In this document: piece after piece, positions 33,480-44,854 of the stretch
Position numbering within the stretch: the stretch's first letter is position 1
Layout of the letters: each line of letters opens with the position of its first letter
Assembly: GCF_027942865.1 (NCBI RefSeq)
Contig: NC_134529.1
Coordinates: 27,402,760-27,466,759, forward strand
Length of the DNA stretch: 64,000 nucleotides
Origin: Odontesthes bonariensis
Lineage: Eukaryota; Chordata; Actinopteri; Atheriniformes; Atherinopsidae
Direction: 5' to 3'
Notes under the pieces: generated by a model
Database searches by the model: none
What the model was told of the DNA's origin: nothing
Seen by the model: the letters and a program-made list of their open reading frames with translations, nothing else
Program-made: the position numbers and the translations under genes

Positions 33480-34030
33480 ATAATTATGACACTATCAGGT
33501 TAGATATCTTCTCAATTCTTAAAGGCATTGAGAAAACTTTCTGATTACTGAGGAAAAGACAAATGTGGTGTTTAAAGCAAACATATTAAACATGCTTAAC
33601 AGTGGGTTTATGTTGGTAGTACTAAAGTTGAGAAGTAATCAATGTATCTAAAGGCAGACTGTACAGGATATTACACCATGGACTAGCATGCAACTTCACT
33701 TCCATTAAAATATTGCAAAGCAACCTTTATCTGTGGACATAGCAGTATTAGTTGTCCCATTTTGCTGGGAATTTTCTATTCTGATAATGTGAATTTCAAA
33801 AATGAGTAATATGCATTGAGTACTGATATAAATATGTATTAGGGCTGGGAAACGATTACAATTTTTTATCTAATTAATCACATGATTTCCCTGATTAATC
33901 ACGATTAATCGCATTTGTACGCAAAATCCAAAAATTAATTCAAAAGTAGTGTATAGCTTTTGTTATAAAGTTTTATTTTAAATTTACTGCAATATGAATG
34001 AAAGTGCCATAACATTTGTTGGGGCATTTG

Positions 34031-34300
34031 TTAACACACTTTTAACATCAGCATCTTTCTGTAGTTTTTATGTAGAAGCCTCGCTCCACTGTCTGTTTCC
34101 TTGAATGACTTTCTGCTATCAGTTGTGTGTTTTGCCTTGAAGTTATATTTTAGACTGGAACTACTACGCTGAGAAGACAATTCAACTTGGCAGTGTTTAC
34201 AGATGACTTTGGTTCTGTCGACTCCGCCGTATGGAAGAACTTTTAAATGAAAATGGCCGAGTAAATGTTCCGTACCCTTCTCCGTTTTTGTTGGATTCAC
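34031..34300 (-). pseudogene. BED zinc-finger N-terminus of a hAT transposase
   Basis: The 89-codon frame contains TKVICKHCQVELSSQRSSSS followed by LKYNFKAKHT, the layout of a BED finger (C-x2-C then H-x4-H). The first histidine is replaced by asparagine (YNFKAKH), so one zinc ligand is missing. No catalytic domain follows; the element is an internally deleted derivative. Confidence 0.7.
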
Positions 34301-34452
34301 CGATTACTTTCTTTTCCGGTTCCACAGCAGACAGCAACAGACTTTTACAAAATAAAAGCCTGTGAGCAACAGACTTTTACAATAACAAAATAAATAATAA
34401 AACCTGCACTAATGCGCGAAAAAATATTTGTCGTTGTTAAATAATTAATGAG

Positions 34453-34854
34453 TTAAAGCTATGGTAGGTAATCCTAGAGAGCTAGCAAGAGAGCTAGCAA
34501 GATTCGAAAGTGTCCACTCCTCTAAGCTCCACCCCCCCCTCCCCATTCCGTCAGTGCTTCATCCAAAGCCGGTGGAACCGCATGCGCACATGGAGCAGGG
34601 AGCCGGCAGAGGGGGGCGTAGGCAGAAAGCAGAGGCATCTGATTGGTTTTTTGTAGGCGACCAATCCGAGATCAGCGGGACGCTGATCTCGGATTGGTCA
34701 GCTTTTTCTCAGTCCTGCAGCTGCCACAGAGGTCTGATTATTTTCGTCCCTTTTTCTAAATACATCTTGTGTAGATTTCTCTCAGGATAGACGGACCATT
34801 TCACCCAGTATTACAAAATGTGTTTCTGAACAGGATTACCTACCATGCCTTTAA
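34453..34854. mobile_element. Nested MITE with TTAA ends
   Basis: The left end AGCTATGGTAGGTAATCCT (34457 on) and right end AGGATTACCTACCATGCCT (to 34850) are inverted repeats of about 19 bp, flanked by TTAA on both sides. It lies inside the hAT derivative and is therefore younger. The target site suggests a piggyBac-like or TTAA-using family; a Harbinger-type 3-bp TAA/TTA site is the alternative. Confidence 0.68.
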
Positions 34855-34887
34855 CGCTATAATAACGAGTTAACTCACCCAGCCCTA

Positions 34888-35130
34888 GTTTTTACAAATG
34901 GTTCAAGTATTGGAGAGAAGCCAATGAAAAGACAACATTTATCTAATTTGTAATGTGATGCTTCTCAATTTCTGTTCCAAGAATCAAACTATTATGGAGA
35001 ACAGTTTCCATCTATACATAGTCCTTCAGTGTTTTAGAAATGAGGTAAATTCATGAATGATCTTTGACCTAAAATATCCTGATCAGTTCCAAAGGTGAAC
35101 AGAAAACATTCTTTTCATAATTTTTATCGA
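34888..35130. other. Unassigned AT-rich spacer
   Basis: I see no coding frame, tRNA or repeat that I recognise here. Confidence 0.5.
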
Positions 35131-35985
35131 CAGAATTTCTAGGCGCAGCCAGGGCGTTGAGGAGGTCCGTTTTGGCGACCTCAGAATCGGGTCACTGCTC
35201 TTTGCGAATGATGTGGTTCTGTTAGCGTCGTCGGGCCGTGACCTTCAGCTCTCACTGGATCGGTTTGGAGTCGAGTGTGAAGCGGCTGGGATGAGAATCA
35301 GCACCTCAGAATCCGAGACCATGGTCCTCGGCTGGAAAAGGGTGGAATGCCCTCTCCCAGTTGAGAATGAGATCCTTCCCCAAGTACAGGAGTTCAAGTA
35401 TCTCGGGGTCTTGTTCATGAGTGAGGGACAAATGGAGCGGGAGAAGACAGACGGATCGGTGCAGCGTCTGCAGTGATGCGGGCTCTGCACCGGCCCGTCG
35501 TGGTGAAGAAGGAGCTGAGCCAGAAGGCGAAGCTCTCGATTTACCGCTCAATCTATGTTCCTACCCTCACCTATGGTCACGAGCTGTGGGTAGTGACCGA
35601 GAGAACGAGATCGCGAATACAAGCGGCCGAAATGAGTTTCCTCCGCAGGGTGTCTGGGCTCTCCCTTAGAGATAGGGTGAGAAGCTCGGTCATCCGGGAG
35701 GGGCTCGGAGTAGAACCGCTGCTCCTCCGCATCGAGAGGAGTCAGATGAGGTGGCTCGGGCATCTGGTTTGGATGCCTCCTGGACGCCTCCCTGGTGAGG
35801 TGTTCCGGGCCCGTCCCACTGGGAAGAGACCCCGGGGAAGACCCAGGACACGTTGGAGAGACTATGTCTCTCAGCTGGCCTGGGAATGCCTAGGGTCCCC
35901 CCAGAAGAGCTGGAGGAAGTGGCCGGGGACAGAGACGTCTGGGTTTCTCTGCTTAAGCTGCTGCCCCCGTGACCCGGTGGTCAGA
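35131..35985 (+). mobile_element. LINE reverse transcriptase C-terminal fragment (Rex/CR1-RTE-like)
   Basis: Two consecutive frames give the end of a non-LTR retrotransposon ORF2. The first holds the RT box FANDVVLLAS (35201 on), where the catalytic FADD has become FAND, followed by a GMRIS..E..VL and FKYLGVLF thumb region. The second (35473-35985) reads YVPTLTYGHELWVVTERTRS, RVSGLSLRDRVRSSVIREGL and RWLGHLVWMPPGRLPGEVFR, typical of fish LINE tails. A frameshift near 35473 and the 5' truncation make it dead. Confidence 0.8.
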
Positions 35986-35987
35986 AC

Positions 35988-36185
35988 ATGGAAAAGATCT
36001 TGAATGGGAAGGCAACTGTGGTGTTAGTGGTAATTGGAGCTCTCAGGGCTGTGACCCCTGTACTGGGGGAGTGGCTCCAACAGATCCCAGGAACAAGATC
36101 AGAGATCTCTGGACCCCAGCCTGAAAAGAGGGGAACCGCCCACAAGAAGGACGAGTGTGGAGTTTTATTTGCTAGGACTGAGTGA
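35988..36185 (+). mobile_element. LINE C-terminal tail fragment, second family
   Basis: The 65-codon frame includes ATVVLVVIGALRAVTPVLGE followed by WLQQIPGTRSEISGPQ. This resembles a tail peptide common in fish LINE ORF2 proteins of the type ending VIGALGAVTP-LGEWLQQIPG. It abuts the preceding LINE fragment directly, so one probably inserted into the other or a rearrangement joined them. The family match is from memory of such tails. Confidence 0.45.
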
Positions 36186-37719
36186 GACATCAACTAAGTT
36201 TTGATTTGTTGTCTTTTGGTTTCTTAGATTGATATTATGATAAGATCCTCTGGTTTTGCTATGTTAGTTGGTTTGATTTGTGGAGACTTATTTCTTGTGT
36301 ATTCCGTTTAGATAATTGTTACAGGACTCAGATCTGTTCACTTTGGTTTTCTCCATTGTTTTCTATCACTGCCCCATGATGTCCTCAGTTGCCATTTCTT
36401 TCTTTTGATTGCCATGTTCTCGTTTTTTTGTTCTCGTTTACTTGATTGCATTCACTTATCCAATCACAACTCCCAGATATGCTCCTGGGTTTTCATTATT
36501 CAGTGCCAGCTGCATGTCATGGCTGTCCCCTTGTCAACTAGTTTGGTGGTTTCTTCCAAGCTCAGATTCTTGATTATTTAGTTTTTTCTATTTCTGGCTA
36601 TGTCTGCTTTTAGCTTAATAAACATATATTTGGAATATATTCAGCTACAGATTGTGTCTGCCTCTTACCTGTTCAGTCTTGTGTTTGGTTTATCCTTCTC
36701 ATCTTGTCTTTATGGATTGTGAAATGAAGAAATAGTAAATTTGTTCAAAGGTTGAATATAAGTTAATGAGCTCACCATCGCTGCCCATGTCTGTTGACCT
36801 GTGTTAGATTCTTTATTCATCTCAAGAGAAATTTAGGGATTGACTTGCTGACACATTCAAAACAACAACAACAAAAAAAGACTTTCAAAGAAATAATCTA
36901 AGATTAGAAGGATAAGAAACTGCAACACAAAAGAATAAAACGTAAAAACTGGATGGATATCATGGATATACAAAAATACAAATATAAATGCAACGCGGGA
37001 TGTAAAGTAAGGTTGTGGAATAGTTTAGTTTGATGAACCCATCTCATCTCCATTTATATGGCTATGTCACAAGTTCTCATGTCATTAAAGAGCACCTGCT
37101 ATAAATATATAAGAGAGACTCATTCTGGCTATTTATCGACATTCAAAAAATGACCTGGTCAAACCAGGTGTGACATCAGCCATTTCTGCATGTCTTTAGA
37201 TGAACAGAAATGTTTCTTTTACTAGGTCTTCTCTCTATAAAACATCGCAGGAGGGCTTACTTAGATTTGCAAAGTTGCATCTGAGCAAGATGTGCAAATG
37301 TTTGGGCATGGTGCACTACACCACTGTTTATGAAAACTAAACGAAGACTGAAATATCTTAACTGTTGTTTAATAGATTATTCTGATGATGTGAAAAGATG
37401 TTCATGCTCTCCTCAGGGGAGTTTTATAATTACCTCAGTTATCTCTTTATCTGTGGTCAATTACCTGCTAAGCTCGCAAGATTTCTATCAGCCTCTGTTG
37501 TAAAGTGCTAATTATTAAATGTTACCATTCAAATGTGATGAATATGATAATGACCATAGTAAACCTCAAGGTACTCTTTAATTTGAGTCACTGTCAGATG
37601 TGCATAAATTATTTATGACATAAACTAATGGACATTCAGGTACATTTAAGTGAAGTTCAGAAACTTTCGCACTGATCTTAGTTGAAATCAACAACAAACA
37701 TTTGATGAATTCTGCAATA
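36186..37719. other. Unassigned non-coding stretch
   Basis: T-rich DNA with an AATAAA at 36617, which may be the 3' end of the retroelement to its left. There is no convincing frame, tRNA or terminal repeat. Confidence 0.5.
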
Positions 37720-38225
37720 ATCATATAGATAGATAGATAAGTACTTTATTCATCCCAATTTGGGAAATTATTGTGTTGCAGCAGCGTACGGTATAAAAGA
37801 TATGTAAACATTTAAAGGAAAAACAAGCAAATAGAATAAAAATAGAGAATAAACATCAGCCATAAACAAATCTACAGTATAGAATAAACATCAGAGAAAT
37901 AAACATTAGCTATATACAAATCTACAGTATGAAGAGTAGGTTAAATAATAATAATAATAGTACTACTAATAATAATATTAATAATAATAATAAACATCAG
38001 TAAACTAAATAAAAACAGATTTGTACATTTAACAATAAAGGTAAAAATAAATTTAACTGGGCAGACTGAACCAATAAGAAATACAGGGTACATGGATAAA
38101 ATATGGGATATATGGATAATTTATTTTACTATGATGATATTTGTGCAAATGTTATTAGTGCAAAATGAGCAGTTGAGACGAAAAAGGTGAAAAATCTGCT
38201 GCAACAGGCTGCTACCTAGGGTGTG
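37720..38225 (-). mobile_element. LINE 3' tail with (TAGA)n end and (AAT)n microsatellite
   Basis: The tetranucleotide run ATAGATAGATAGATAA followed by GTACTTTATTCATCCC is the reverse complement of a common fish LINE 3' terminus, which ends in GGGATGAATAAAGTAC plus a short tandem tail. The rest is A-rich, with an (AAT)n tract at about 37945-37995. It is 5' truncated and non-coding. Confidence 0.6.
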
Positions 38226-39719
38226 CACCATTTTCTGTCTTTATTCTCATTTTTGCAACAATAGTCACCAGAAATTTCAATGTTGTAGAAGCAATTAAAG
38301 AATATTCTGCGATAGCAGCCTCTGTGTCGCATTTATCACTCAGTGGTACGAATTGAGATATCTGGTATCATGACATTGAGGGCATCCTTAAAGATCTCAT
38401 ACAAGTATCTACCAAAAGACATAAATACATCTTGAGCTGACAGTAAATTTTACATTTTGAATCTTGACACCTTTTGCCCGTTATGACTGGTTGCACCTTT
38501 TTCTATTTTTTCAATTCACACAAAGGAACAAAGATGTCTCTCTGCTGTCAAAACCAGGAACACTGCCTGCAGCAAAGCAAATGCTGGCAAGCTAATAAAG
38601 ATATCTACTGTTACCTCCAACTAGAGATTGTGGAGGGAAAAGTCTAGAACGTTATTTTTGACTCTGCAGAGCAGAAGTGACAGCATGTATCTGGCTAAAA
38701 AAATAATGAGCCTGGAATGCACACTCATCGCTTTAGCAGCAGCTTCTTTTTGTGATTGTACAGAGGAGGAGAGTCTTGCCCATTCACACTCCAGAATGCT
38801 CTTGTTTCTTGAGAAAGTTGCTCAGTTGACAGTTGCTCAGTCAAGGCTCACCTTTCACGTTATAAATGTTCAACTGAAGCAGTCATTTTCCACCTGAATG
38901 AGGCTGCAAAAAGCCTGAAAATGCAGCTGCATAAAAGGAACGCTGAGACTGACTTCCTGTGATGGTTGGAAATCAGTGGCTGTGACCACCTGTGTAATGA
39001 CTTCAGTTGTGGAAACTTCTCTTTTTCCTGTGTGTAAATACAGAAGAGAAAAATTAATATAAAAAAACTAGCAGTTATCAAGCAGGTTTCACCTGTGAGC
39101 GCTCTTTATTTTCCCGTTTTAGCACACAGCCTGATGTGACAAGTAAACGTAATCAAACAAGGCTTCTTTTTAAGCTGAAATATTGCCAATGGCGGAGAAT
39201 AAAATAAGTATGGTGTAATCCCAATTTAAAGAACTGGAGAGTGAACCTGTTTTGTAAAAAGTGACCTGGGGGTGCACACACTCTTTATGAGCTCAGATGC
39301 TGGACTGTTTACAAAACAGTCAGATTAGTAAAAATGACTTCAATCACCACTATAATGTCCTAATTGAATTTGACTCAACATGAGCAACACTGTTACTAAA
39401 TGCTATATTAGCATCAACACAGACTCCAACACAGAATTTTATTTAGTTCAATTAAATTCAGTGTCTGTCTGCCCATGTAGTCTTAAAGCTGAGCAGGGAC
39501 GTAGCGAGGCATACAGCTGTACAGGGGCACAGGCCCCCAGCCAGAACACCACCACCAACACTGCCTTACTGAATACAGAAAATAAGCCTGTACTGGATGC
39601 ATGAGAAAATTTTTTCAAATTTGCATGAACCTCAACAGGTTTACCAGAGCTATACGCTATCTATATTACCAATATTGTTTCAATCAGAATTTCACAAGAT
39701 AAGTTTTTTTCGAACAAGG
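38226..39719. other. Unassigned stretch
   Basis: No recognised gene. The longest plus-strand frame (38628-38897, 89 codons) has no motif I recognise and no intron-exon context, so I do not call it. The segment GACGTAGCGAGGC with GCACAGGCCCCCAG near 39500 looks repeat-like but cannot be assigned. Confidence 0.5.
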
Positions 39720-39932
39720 GAGACCCAAACTTTTTCCATTAAGTAAATAAGACACTGGGTGAAGCAGAGGGCCAGATAATATTAGCAGTAGATTTTAATC
39801 AAGTTTCAGATCCCTTATTGGATAGGGGCAAATTTAGTGGCCCAATTATATCTAAGGATAGAGCTGCAATACAAATGATCAGTGAGGATATGGGATTGGT
39901 GAACATATGGCGACTGATAAATCAGTGACAGG
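39720..39932 (+). mobile_element. L1-like LINE, part 1 (endonuclease region)
   Basis: The frame reads ILAVDFNQVSDPLLDRGKFS and MGLVNIWRLIN, the central and C-terminal part of an APE-type endonuclease (GDFN..LDP..LVD.WR in the family). The LINE is cut at 39932 by a hAT insertion and continues at 40667. Its 5' part is not recognisable further left. Confidence 0.75.
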
Positions 39933-40658
39933 CAGTGCTTAATTTGTAAAGTGGGATGAGTGGCTCCGGTGCGATAAAAAAGCGTGGGGGGGGGGCACGC
40001 TTTCGAGCAACCCTGTGCGCCACACCGAAAATAATCTGGGCATGTATTGTAGGCCTAATAACGATAGTCACATCGAATCCGGATAGAGTACAAATTCCTA
40101 AGTTCAATGCTGTATTTAGTCAACAAAGCAAGACAATACAGTATAACTAAAGCCAGGTGTTTGTTTTACTTTAAACTGTTCTTTGGTCCAAATTTCCCCA
40201 GATGCTTGCGTCACCTCCATCAGTAACGACGAGACCTTCCCGCTCATCATTCCCTCTGACTGGTGCACTAGCTTCGCTGTCATCCTTCGCCGTCTCACTG
40301 TTATCTTTGGGATCCGGCTGTCCAGACGATTTGAAAAACATCAACAAACTTCCTTGCTTCTTTTGCATTTTCTCGTAGGCTACGAACACTACACCACCGC
40401 CACTTTACAAACTCTCTGGCTAACTGTCCAATAGAACGGAAGTGTGCACCATCCTTTTCCGTAATATAGATATTTTCAGTATCTTGTTTCATGACAGAAA
40501 TCACCAACAAGACGGATATAGAAACCAGACATTTACACTAAATAAACTTTAATTTATGACGGATGATGGCTATAAATAGCTGGCGGAGCCAACGTCAGAG
40601 GTTCCAGAGCGCGCTCCCTCTGTAAAAAGTGACACGCTCCCTCTCAAATTAAGCCCTG
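39933..40658 (-). mobile_element. Non-autonomous hAT element in the L1-like LINE
   Basis: The ends CAGTGCTTAATTT and AAATTAAGCCCTG are inverted (one mismatch). The flanks form an 8-bp target duplication, GTGACAGG (39925-39932) against GTGGCAGG (40659-40666), the size expected for hAT. On the minus strand a frame around 40171-40389 reads MQKKQGSLLMFFKSSGQPDP and later IWGNLDQRTV, like the N-terminal leader of TTF-finger (ZMYM1-like) hAT transposases. The catalytic part is missing. Confidence 0.83.
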
Positions 40659-40859
40659 GTGGCAGGGAATATACCTTTTATTCACGCTGCCACCAATCCT
40701 ATTCCAGGATTGACATGCTTTTGATATCGAGCACTATAATGAAACAAGTCGTTAATTGTACAGTCAATCCAATGGCTCTCTCAGATCATGCAGCAGTTGA
40801 GCTTAGCATTGACATAAATACTGACACTGAGAAAAAAGGTAGATGGAGAATGAATACAT
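40659..40859 (+). mobile_element. L1-like LINE, part 2 (endonuclease end)
   Basis: Continues the endonuclease: REYTFYSRCHQSYSRIDMLL followed by NCTVNPMALSDHAAVELSI. The SDHAAVELS box carries the catalytic Asp-His pair of APE endonucleases. It stops at 40859, where the Gypsy element begins. Confidence 0.82.
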
Positions 40860-41154
40860 TGTGGAAGTTGCCTTTAGGCGAAAAGATGAGCCGAAAACTT
40901 CTCACATTAAGACTCTGTGAGTCGCGTTTATTAACTGACAAAAACTGACAGTTCCAACTGACAAAAACTGACAGTTCCAACTGACAGCTCGCGCATCAAC
41001 AGAACAGCTGTTATCATGAAACGTCACCGAATCTCTTAAAGAGACCGCAACTATTAAATGCATCATAACATTAAAGACGATGAACCAACAACATAACAGA
41101 TAACAGAACACATATAAGAAAGTGAATTATGCCGTCAGTGTTGAGAGCACTACA
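40860..41154 (-). repeat. 3' LTR of the Gypsy element
   Basis: 295 bp and almost identical to the 5' LTR. The adjoining run of seven C (41159-41165) is the complement of the polypurine tract. Confidence 0.95.
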
Positions 41155-41201
41155 CATGCCCCCCCAGAATTCACTCTAACAGAAAACCTGATAAAAAAAT
41201 A

Positions 41202-44200
41202 TCAACGGCGTGGGGGGCGAATCAAACGTCCAGTGCGGCTCCGCCGAATTTGAGAGTGCGGAACCGCCCCCTCAGTGGCTGTCTGTGGGGCTCCCCTGCG
41301 GCATGGTCGAGGGGCAGGAGGAACGGAAAGGGGGGGCCTAGTCAGAGGCCGTCCCCATTTTGGGGGCTGCACCAACTCAACTGGCCTGGCCAGATCAAAG
41401 TGAGCTGGTTTAAGGCGGTCCACAGAAATACACTCCGGTTTGCCCCCAATGTCCACCACAAAGTGCTTGTCCCCAGTTTCCACAACACGGAAAGGGCCCT
41501 CGTAAGGCGGACGGAGAGGTCCGCGGTGCCCATCCACACGAATGAAAACATACCCAGCAGACTGTAGGCCACTGGGGACGTGAGAGTTTGGTAGACCATG
41601 GCAGGAGGTAGCAAGTGGAGCAAACAGCTTGGCATTGTCTAACAGGCTGGAGCGCTGGAGTGTGGCTGACCAAGGGGTCGTGGTGCTGGGGACGAAATCC
41701 CCGGGGACCCGCAGTGGCTGACCGTAGACCAGCTCTGCGGAGGAGGCCTGGAGGTCTTCCTTCGGCGCTGTCCTGATGCCCAGCATGACCCATGGGAGCT
41801 TGTCAGCCCAGGAACTGTCCTTCAGGCTGGCACGCAGGGAGGCTTTCATGGACCTGTGAAATCGTTCACAGAGGCCATTGCTCTGGGGGTGGTAGGCCGT
41901 GGTGCGGTGGAGTTTAACTCCCAAGCTCCCTGCGACAGCATTCCAAAGCTCGGAGGTAAACTGAGCGCCACGGTCTGAGGAAATGTCTGAAGGGGCGCCA
42001 AAACGGGACACCCAGGTGCCGATAAATGCCCGTGCCACGTCCGCTGATGTTATGGATGACAGTGGAACAGCCTCTGCCCACCGTGTGGTCCTGTCGACCA
42101 TAGTGAGTACATGAGTGTAACCCTGCGAGGGTGGAAGTGGGCCAACTAGGTCGATGTTGACGTGGTCGAAACGTCGTTCAGGCACTTGAAATTGTTCCAG
42201 TGGCGCTTTGGTGTGGCGGTGTACTTTGGCACGTTGGCACTCCACACAGGTGTTCGCCCAGTCCCTCACATCCTTTTTAAGTCCGTGCCACACAAACTTT
42301 GCTGCCACCAGCTGTTGTGAGGCCTTGGTTCCGGGGTGTGAGAGGCTATGGATGGCGTCGAAAACAGGCCGCCTCCACTTCGCAGGCACAACAGGCCTAG
42401 GGGAGCCCATAGAGATGTCGCAAAGCAGAGTGGTGCCAGCGTCGTCGAATACCACATCCTGAAGCTGCAGCCCAGTAGCGGATGAACGGCAAGCCTGCAC
42501 GTCCGGGTCTGTGGCCTGCTCCGTTGCCATGCTGCCGTAGTCCAAACCGAGGTGGACCGCCCCCGCAACAGCACGGGAGAGGCAGTCTGCAACCTGGTTG
42601 TGCTTCCCAGAAAGGTGTGCAATGTCCGTCGTGAACTCTGAGATGTAAGTCAGCTGCCGCTGTTGCCTGCCGGACCATGGCTGAGTGACTTTGGACATGG
42701 CGAAGGTCAGAGGCTTGTGGTCCACAAAAACGGTGAACTCGGCGATCCTTCCAGCAGTGAACGAAAGTGTCGGATGGCGAGGTACACTCCAAGTAGCTCC
42801 CGGTCGAAAGTGCTATACTTCCGTTCACTGGGACGTAACTGCCTGCTGAAAAAGGCGAGAGGCTGCCAAGCATTACCCACCCACTGCTCGTAAACCGCAC
42901 CGACCGCGTAGTCCGAGGTGTCCGTGGTAAGTGCGATTGGGGCAGAGGAGGCGGGATGGGCCAACATGGCAGCCTTAGCCAGGGCTGTCTTAGCGTCCAC
43001 AAAAGCCTTGTCTCTTTCCGGGTTCCAGTCCACAGTGTGCTTAGGCTTGGCACCTTTCAGAGCCTCGTACAGGGGATGCATGGTTTGGGCAGCCCTGGGG
43101 AGAAAACGGTGGTAAAAGTTAACCATGCCAAGGAACTCCTGTAAGGCTCTGACAGTGACTGGGCGTGGAAAAGTGGTGATGGCCTCCACTTTTGACGGAA
43201 GGGGAACAACCCCGTCCTTCGTGACTCTGTGCCCCAGAAAGTCTATGGTGGACCGACCGAACTCGCACTTGGCAGGATTGATGATGAGCCCGTGCTCGGT
43301 AAGTCGCTCGAACAGAGTGCGAAGGTGCGAAAGGTGCTCTGGAGGTGATGAACTGGCCACGAGGATGTCGTCAAGGTACACAAACAGAAAAGGCAGATCC
43401 CGTAACACAGAGTCCATGAGCCGCTGGAATGTTTGAGCAGCATTTTTGAGCCCAAATGGTGTGCGCAGGAACTCAAACAAACCAAACGGTGTGATTACAG
43501 CTGTTTTTGGAATGTCGCGAGGGTGTACGGGCACTTGATGGTATCCTCTGATCAGGTCCACCTTCGAAAACATGACCTTACCAGCCAGGTGCGCTGAAAA
43601 ATCCTGGATGTGCGGCACTGGGTAGCGGTCAGGCGTTGTCGCGTCGTTGAGCCGTCGGTAGTCCCCGCAAGGACGCCAGCCCCCCCCTGGTTTGGGGACG
43701 AGGTGTAGGGGAGAGGCCCAAGGACTGTTGGAGCGTCGAACAATCCCCAGGCGCTCCATGGACTCGAACTCTGTCTTGGCTACGGCAAGCTTGTTCGGCT
43801 CGAGGCGTCGAGCGCGGGCGTACACAGGTGGGCCAGTGGTGTCGATGTGGTGCTCTACACCGTGCTTGGCTGTAGAAGAGGAGAAAGTGGGCTGGGTGAG
43901 TGCTGGAAACTCGGCGAGCAGCCGTTGGAAACTGTCCGTGACAGAGAGCAGGCTGGAGAGGTGTTCTGCACCAGAGTCGCTGAGCGCGCAGGCATAAGAA
44001 CAGAAAGTGACGGCGTCGATCAAGCGCTGATTTTTAACGTCCACTAACAGTCCAAATGCACACAAAAAATCTGATCCTAAGAGGGGAACAGCGACTTTGG
44101 CAGTCACAAAGTCCCAGCCGAAGCATTGGCCGTCAAAACACAGTTCAACATGCCTTGTGCCGTATGTACGGATAGGGCTTCCTTGGCGTTTCCTGCTCCA

Positions 44201-44263
44201 CTGAAGCTGCATGGAGAGCGGCATCGTTTGGCCTTGGGGCCAAACCTGGCATGGTAGTAGCAC
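41202..44263 (-). CDS. Gypsy Pol region (protease, RT, RNase H, integrase)
   Basis: In transcription order: an aspartic protease-like part near 44.1 kb; reverse transcriptase with [10 protein letters not shown] near 43.4 kb; RNase H around 42.6-42.9 kb; and integrase with an HHCC finger, a DDE core ([12 protein letters not shown]) and a C-terminal domain at about 41.3-42.4 kb. The order RT-RNase H-integrase is that of the Ty3/Gypsy group. As a fossil entry it is described by domain only. Confidence 0.92.
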
Positions 44264-44838
44264 ACACCTGAAGACTGCTGCCGACGCAGGGCTGCTGCTG
44301 CGATGAGCATGTGATCATCGGATATTTCTGATACAGCAACAGCACCAGCAGGAAGAAGGGCAGCTGCGCAGGGCTCTTGACTAGCCAGGAAACACTTGTC
44401 AGCCTCAGCAGCCCGTTCTCCACAATCAGTGCTGGCAGTGTTGGCCAAAGCAGCTCTCACATGAGCAGGCAGTTGGCGCAGGAAAAGGTGGAGGAAAAGG
44501 AAATCTGGCTTGTTGTCACCGAGCCCTTGAAGAGAGAAAAGCCTGCTAGCCCTCTCTGTGTCGGATAGTTCGAATGTTTTCAGTAAGTATTCTTTCAGAG
44601 TTTCATACTTTCTCGTCAGAGGAGGACGTTTAAGAAGGCTCACTACTCTCGATGCCGTAGAACTTCCGAGAGCAGATACCACATAGTAGTATTTCGTTTC
44701 GTCGGCCGTTATCTGACGCAAGGCAAACTGTGCCTCAGTCTGAGCGAACCAGGCAGAAGAAGACGATTCCCAGAATTCGGGGAGCTTGAGAGACACAGCG
44801 TTTGCGGTCATGGCGATCTGGATACGTCCAGTAAACAA
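44104..44838 (-). CDS. Gypsy Gag-like region
   Basis: Encodes a capsid-type Gag beginning near [20 protein letters not shown], with LPEFW and [14 protein letters not shown] segments seen in metazoan Gypsy Gag proteins. It is part of the element at 40860-45149. Confidence 0.8.
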   Translation of the reverse strand: MFTGRIQIAMTANAVSLKLPEFWESSSSAWFAQTEAQFALRQITADETKYYYVVSALGSSTASRVVSLLKRPPLTRKYETLKEYLLKTFELSDTERASRLFSLQGLGDNKPDFLFLHLFLRQLPAHVRAALANTASTDCGERAAEADKCFLASQEPCAAALLPAGAVAVSEISDDHMLIAAAALRRQQSSGVCYYHARFGPKAKRCRSPCSFSGAGNAKEALSVHTAQGMLNCVLTANASAGTL

Positions 44839-44854
44839 ACGTCGGGGTCACCAG

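Larger units (their letters stand above)
1..33839. repeat. Tandem array of 23 tRNA-Cys-bearing units (about 1.43 kb each)
   Basis: Twenty-three units follow one another without spacer, each starting at a TGTAAGGAAG motif. Seen directly: the same order of landmarks recurs in every unit, namely a RecQ-like fragment, a minus-strand tRNA-Cys, a plus-strand tRNA-Cys, an AT-rich stretch and a (TA)n tract. Most units are 1425-1450 bp. Four are 1377-1379 bp or shorter because of a shared 66-bp deletion. Unit types repeat in a fixed order, so the array has a higher-order structure. The array runs off the left edge of the window and is interrupted on the right by a hAT derivative at 33840. Tandem tRNA gene clusters are known in fish genomes; a five-unit higher-order tRNA repeat is my reading of this sequence. 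Confidence 0.97.
31185..33839. repeat. Array unit 23 (edge unit, split by a solo LTR)
   Basis: The last unit. A solo LTR splits it at 31476-32849 inside the helicase-like segment. Its minus tRNA keeps a different T-stem base from every other full minus copy, and it stops shortly after GAGTACTGATATAAATATG, where a hAT derivative begins. It is the most diverged unit. Confidence 0.92.
33840..34887. mobile_element. hAT-type derivative with BED-finger remnant
   Basis: The termini are inverted: TAGGGCTGGG at 33840 and CCCAGCCCTA ending at 34887. The left subterminal part is rich in GATTAATC repeats, as in common fish hAT derivatives. It keeps a transposase N-terminal piece on the minus strand and hosts a nested MITE. 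No clean 8-bp target duplication is visible; the left flank is array unit 23 and the right flank is unrelated. Confidence 0.7.

Noticed and set aside
1-33839. Array as a pure assembly artefact
   Set aside because: Private substitutions, type order, deletions and edge decay differ between units, which a duplicated contig would not produce; the exact copy number still needs read support.
38628-38897. 89-codon plus-strand frame as a small gene
   Set aside because: No homology I recognise, no signal of selection that can be judged from one sequence, and repeat-rich surroundings.
42918-43436. Plus-strand frames of 60-105 codons
   Set aside because: Antisense shadows of the Gypsy pol region.
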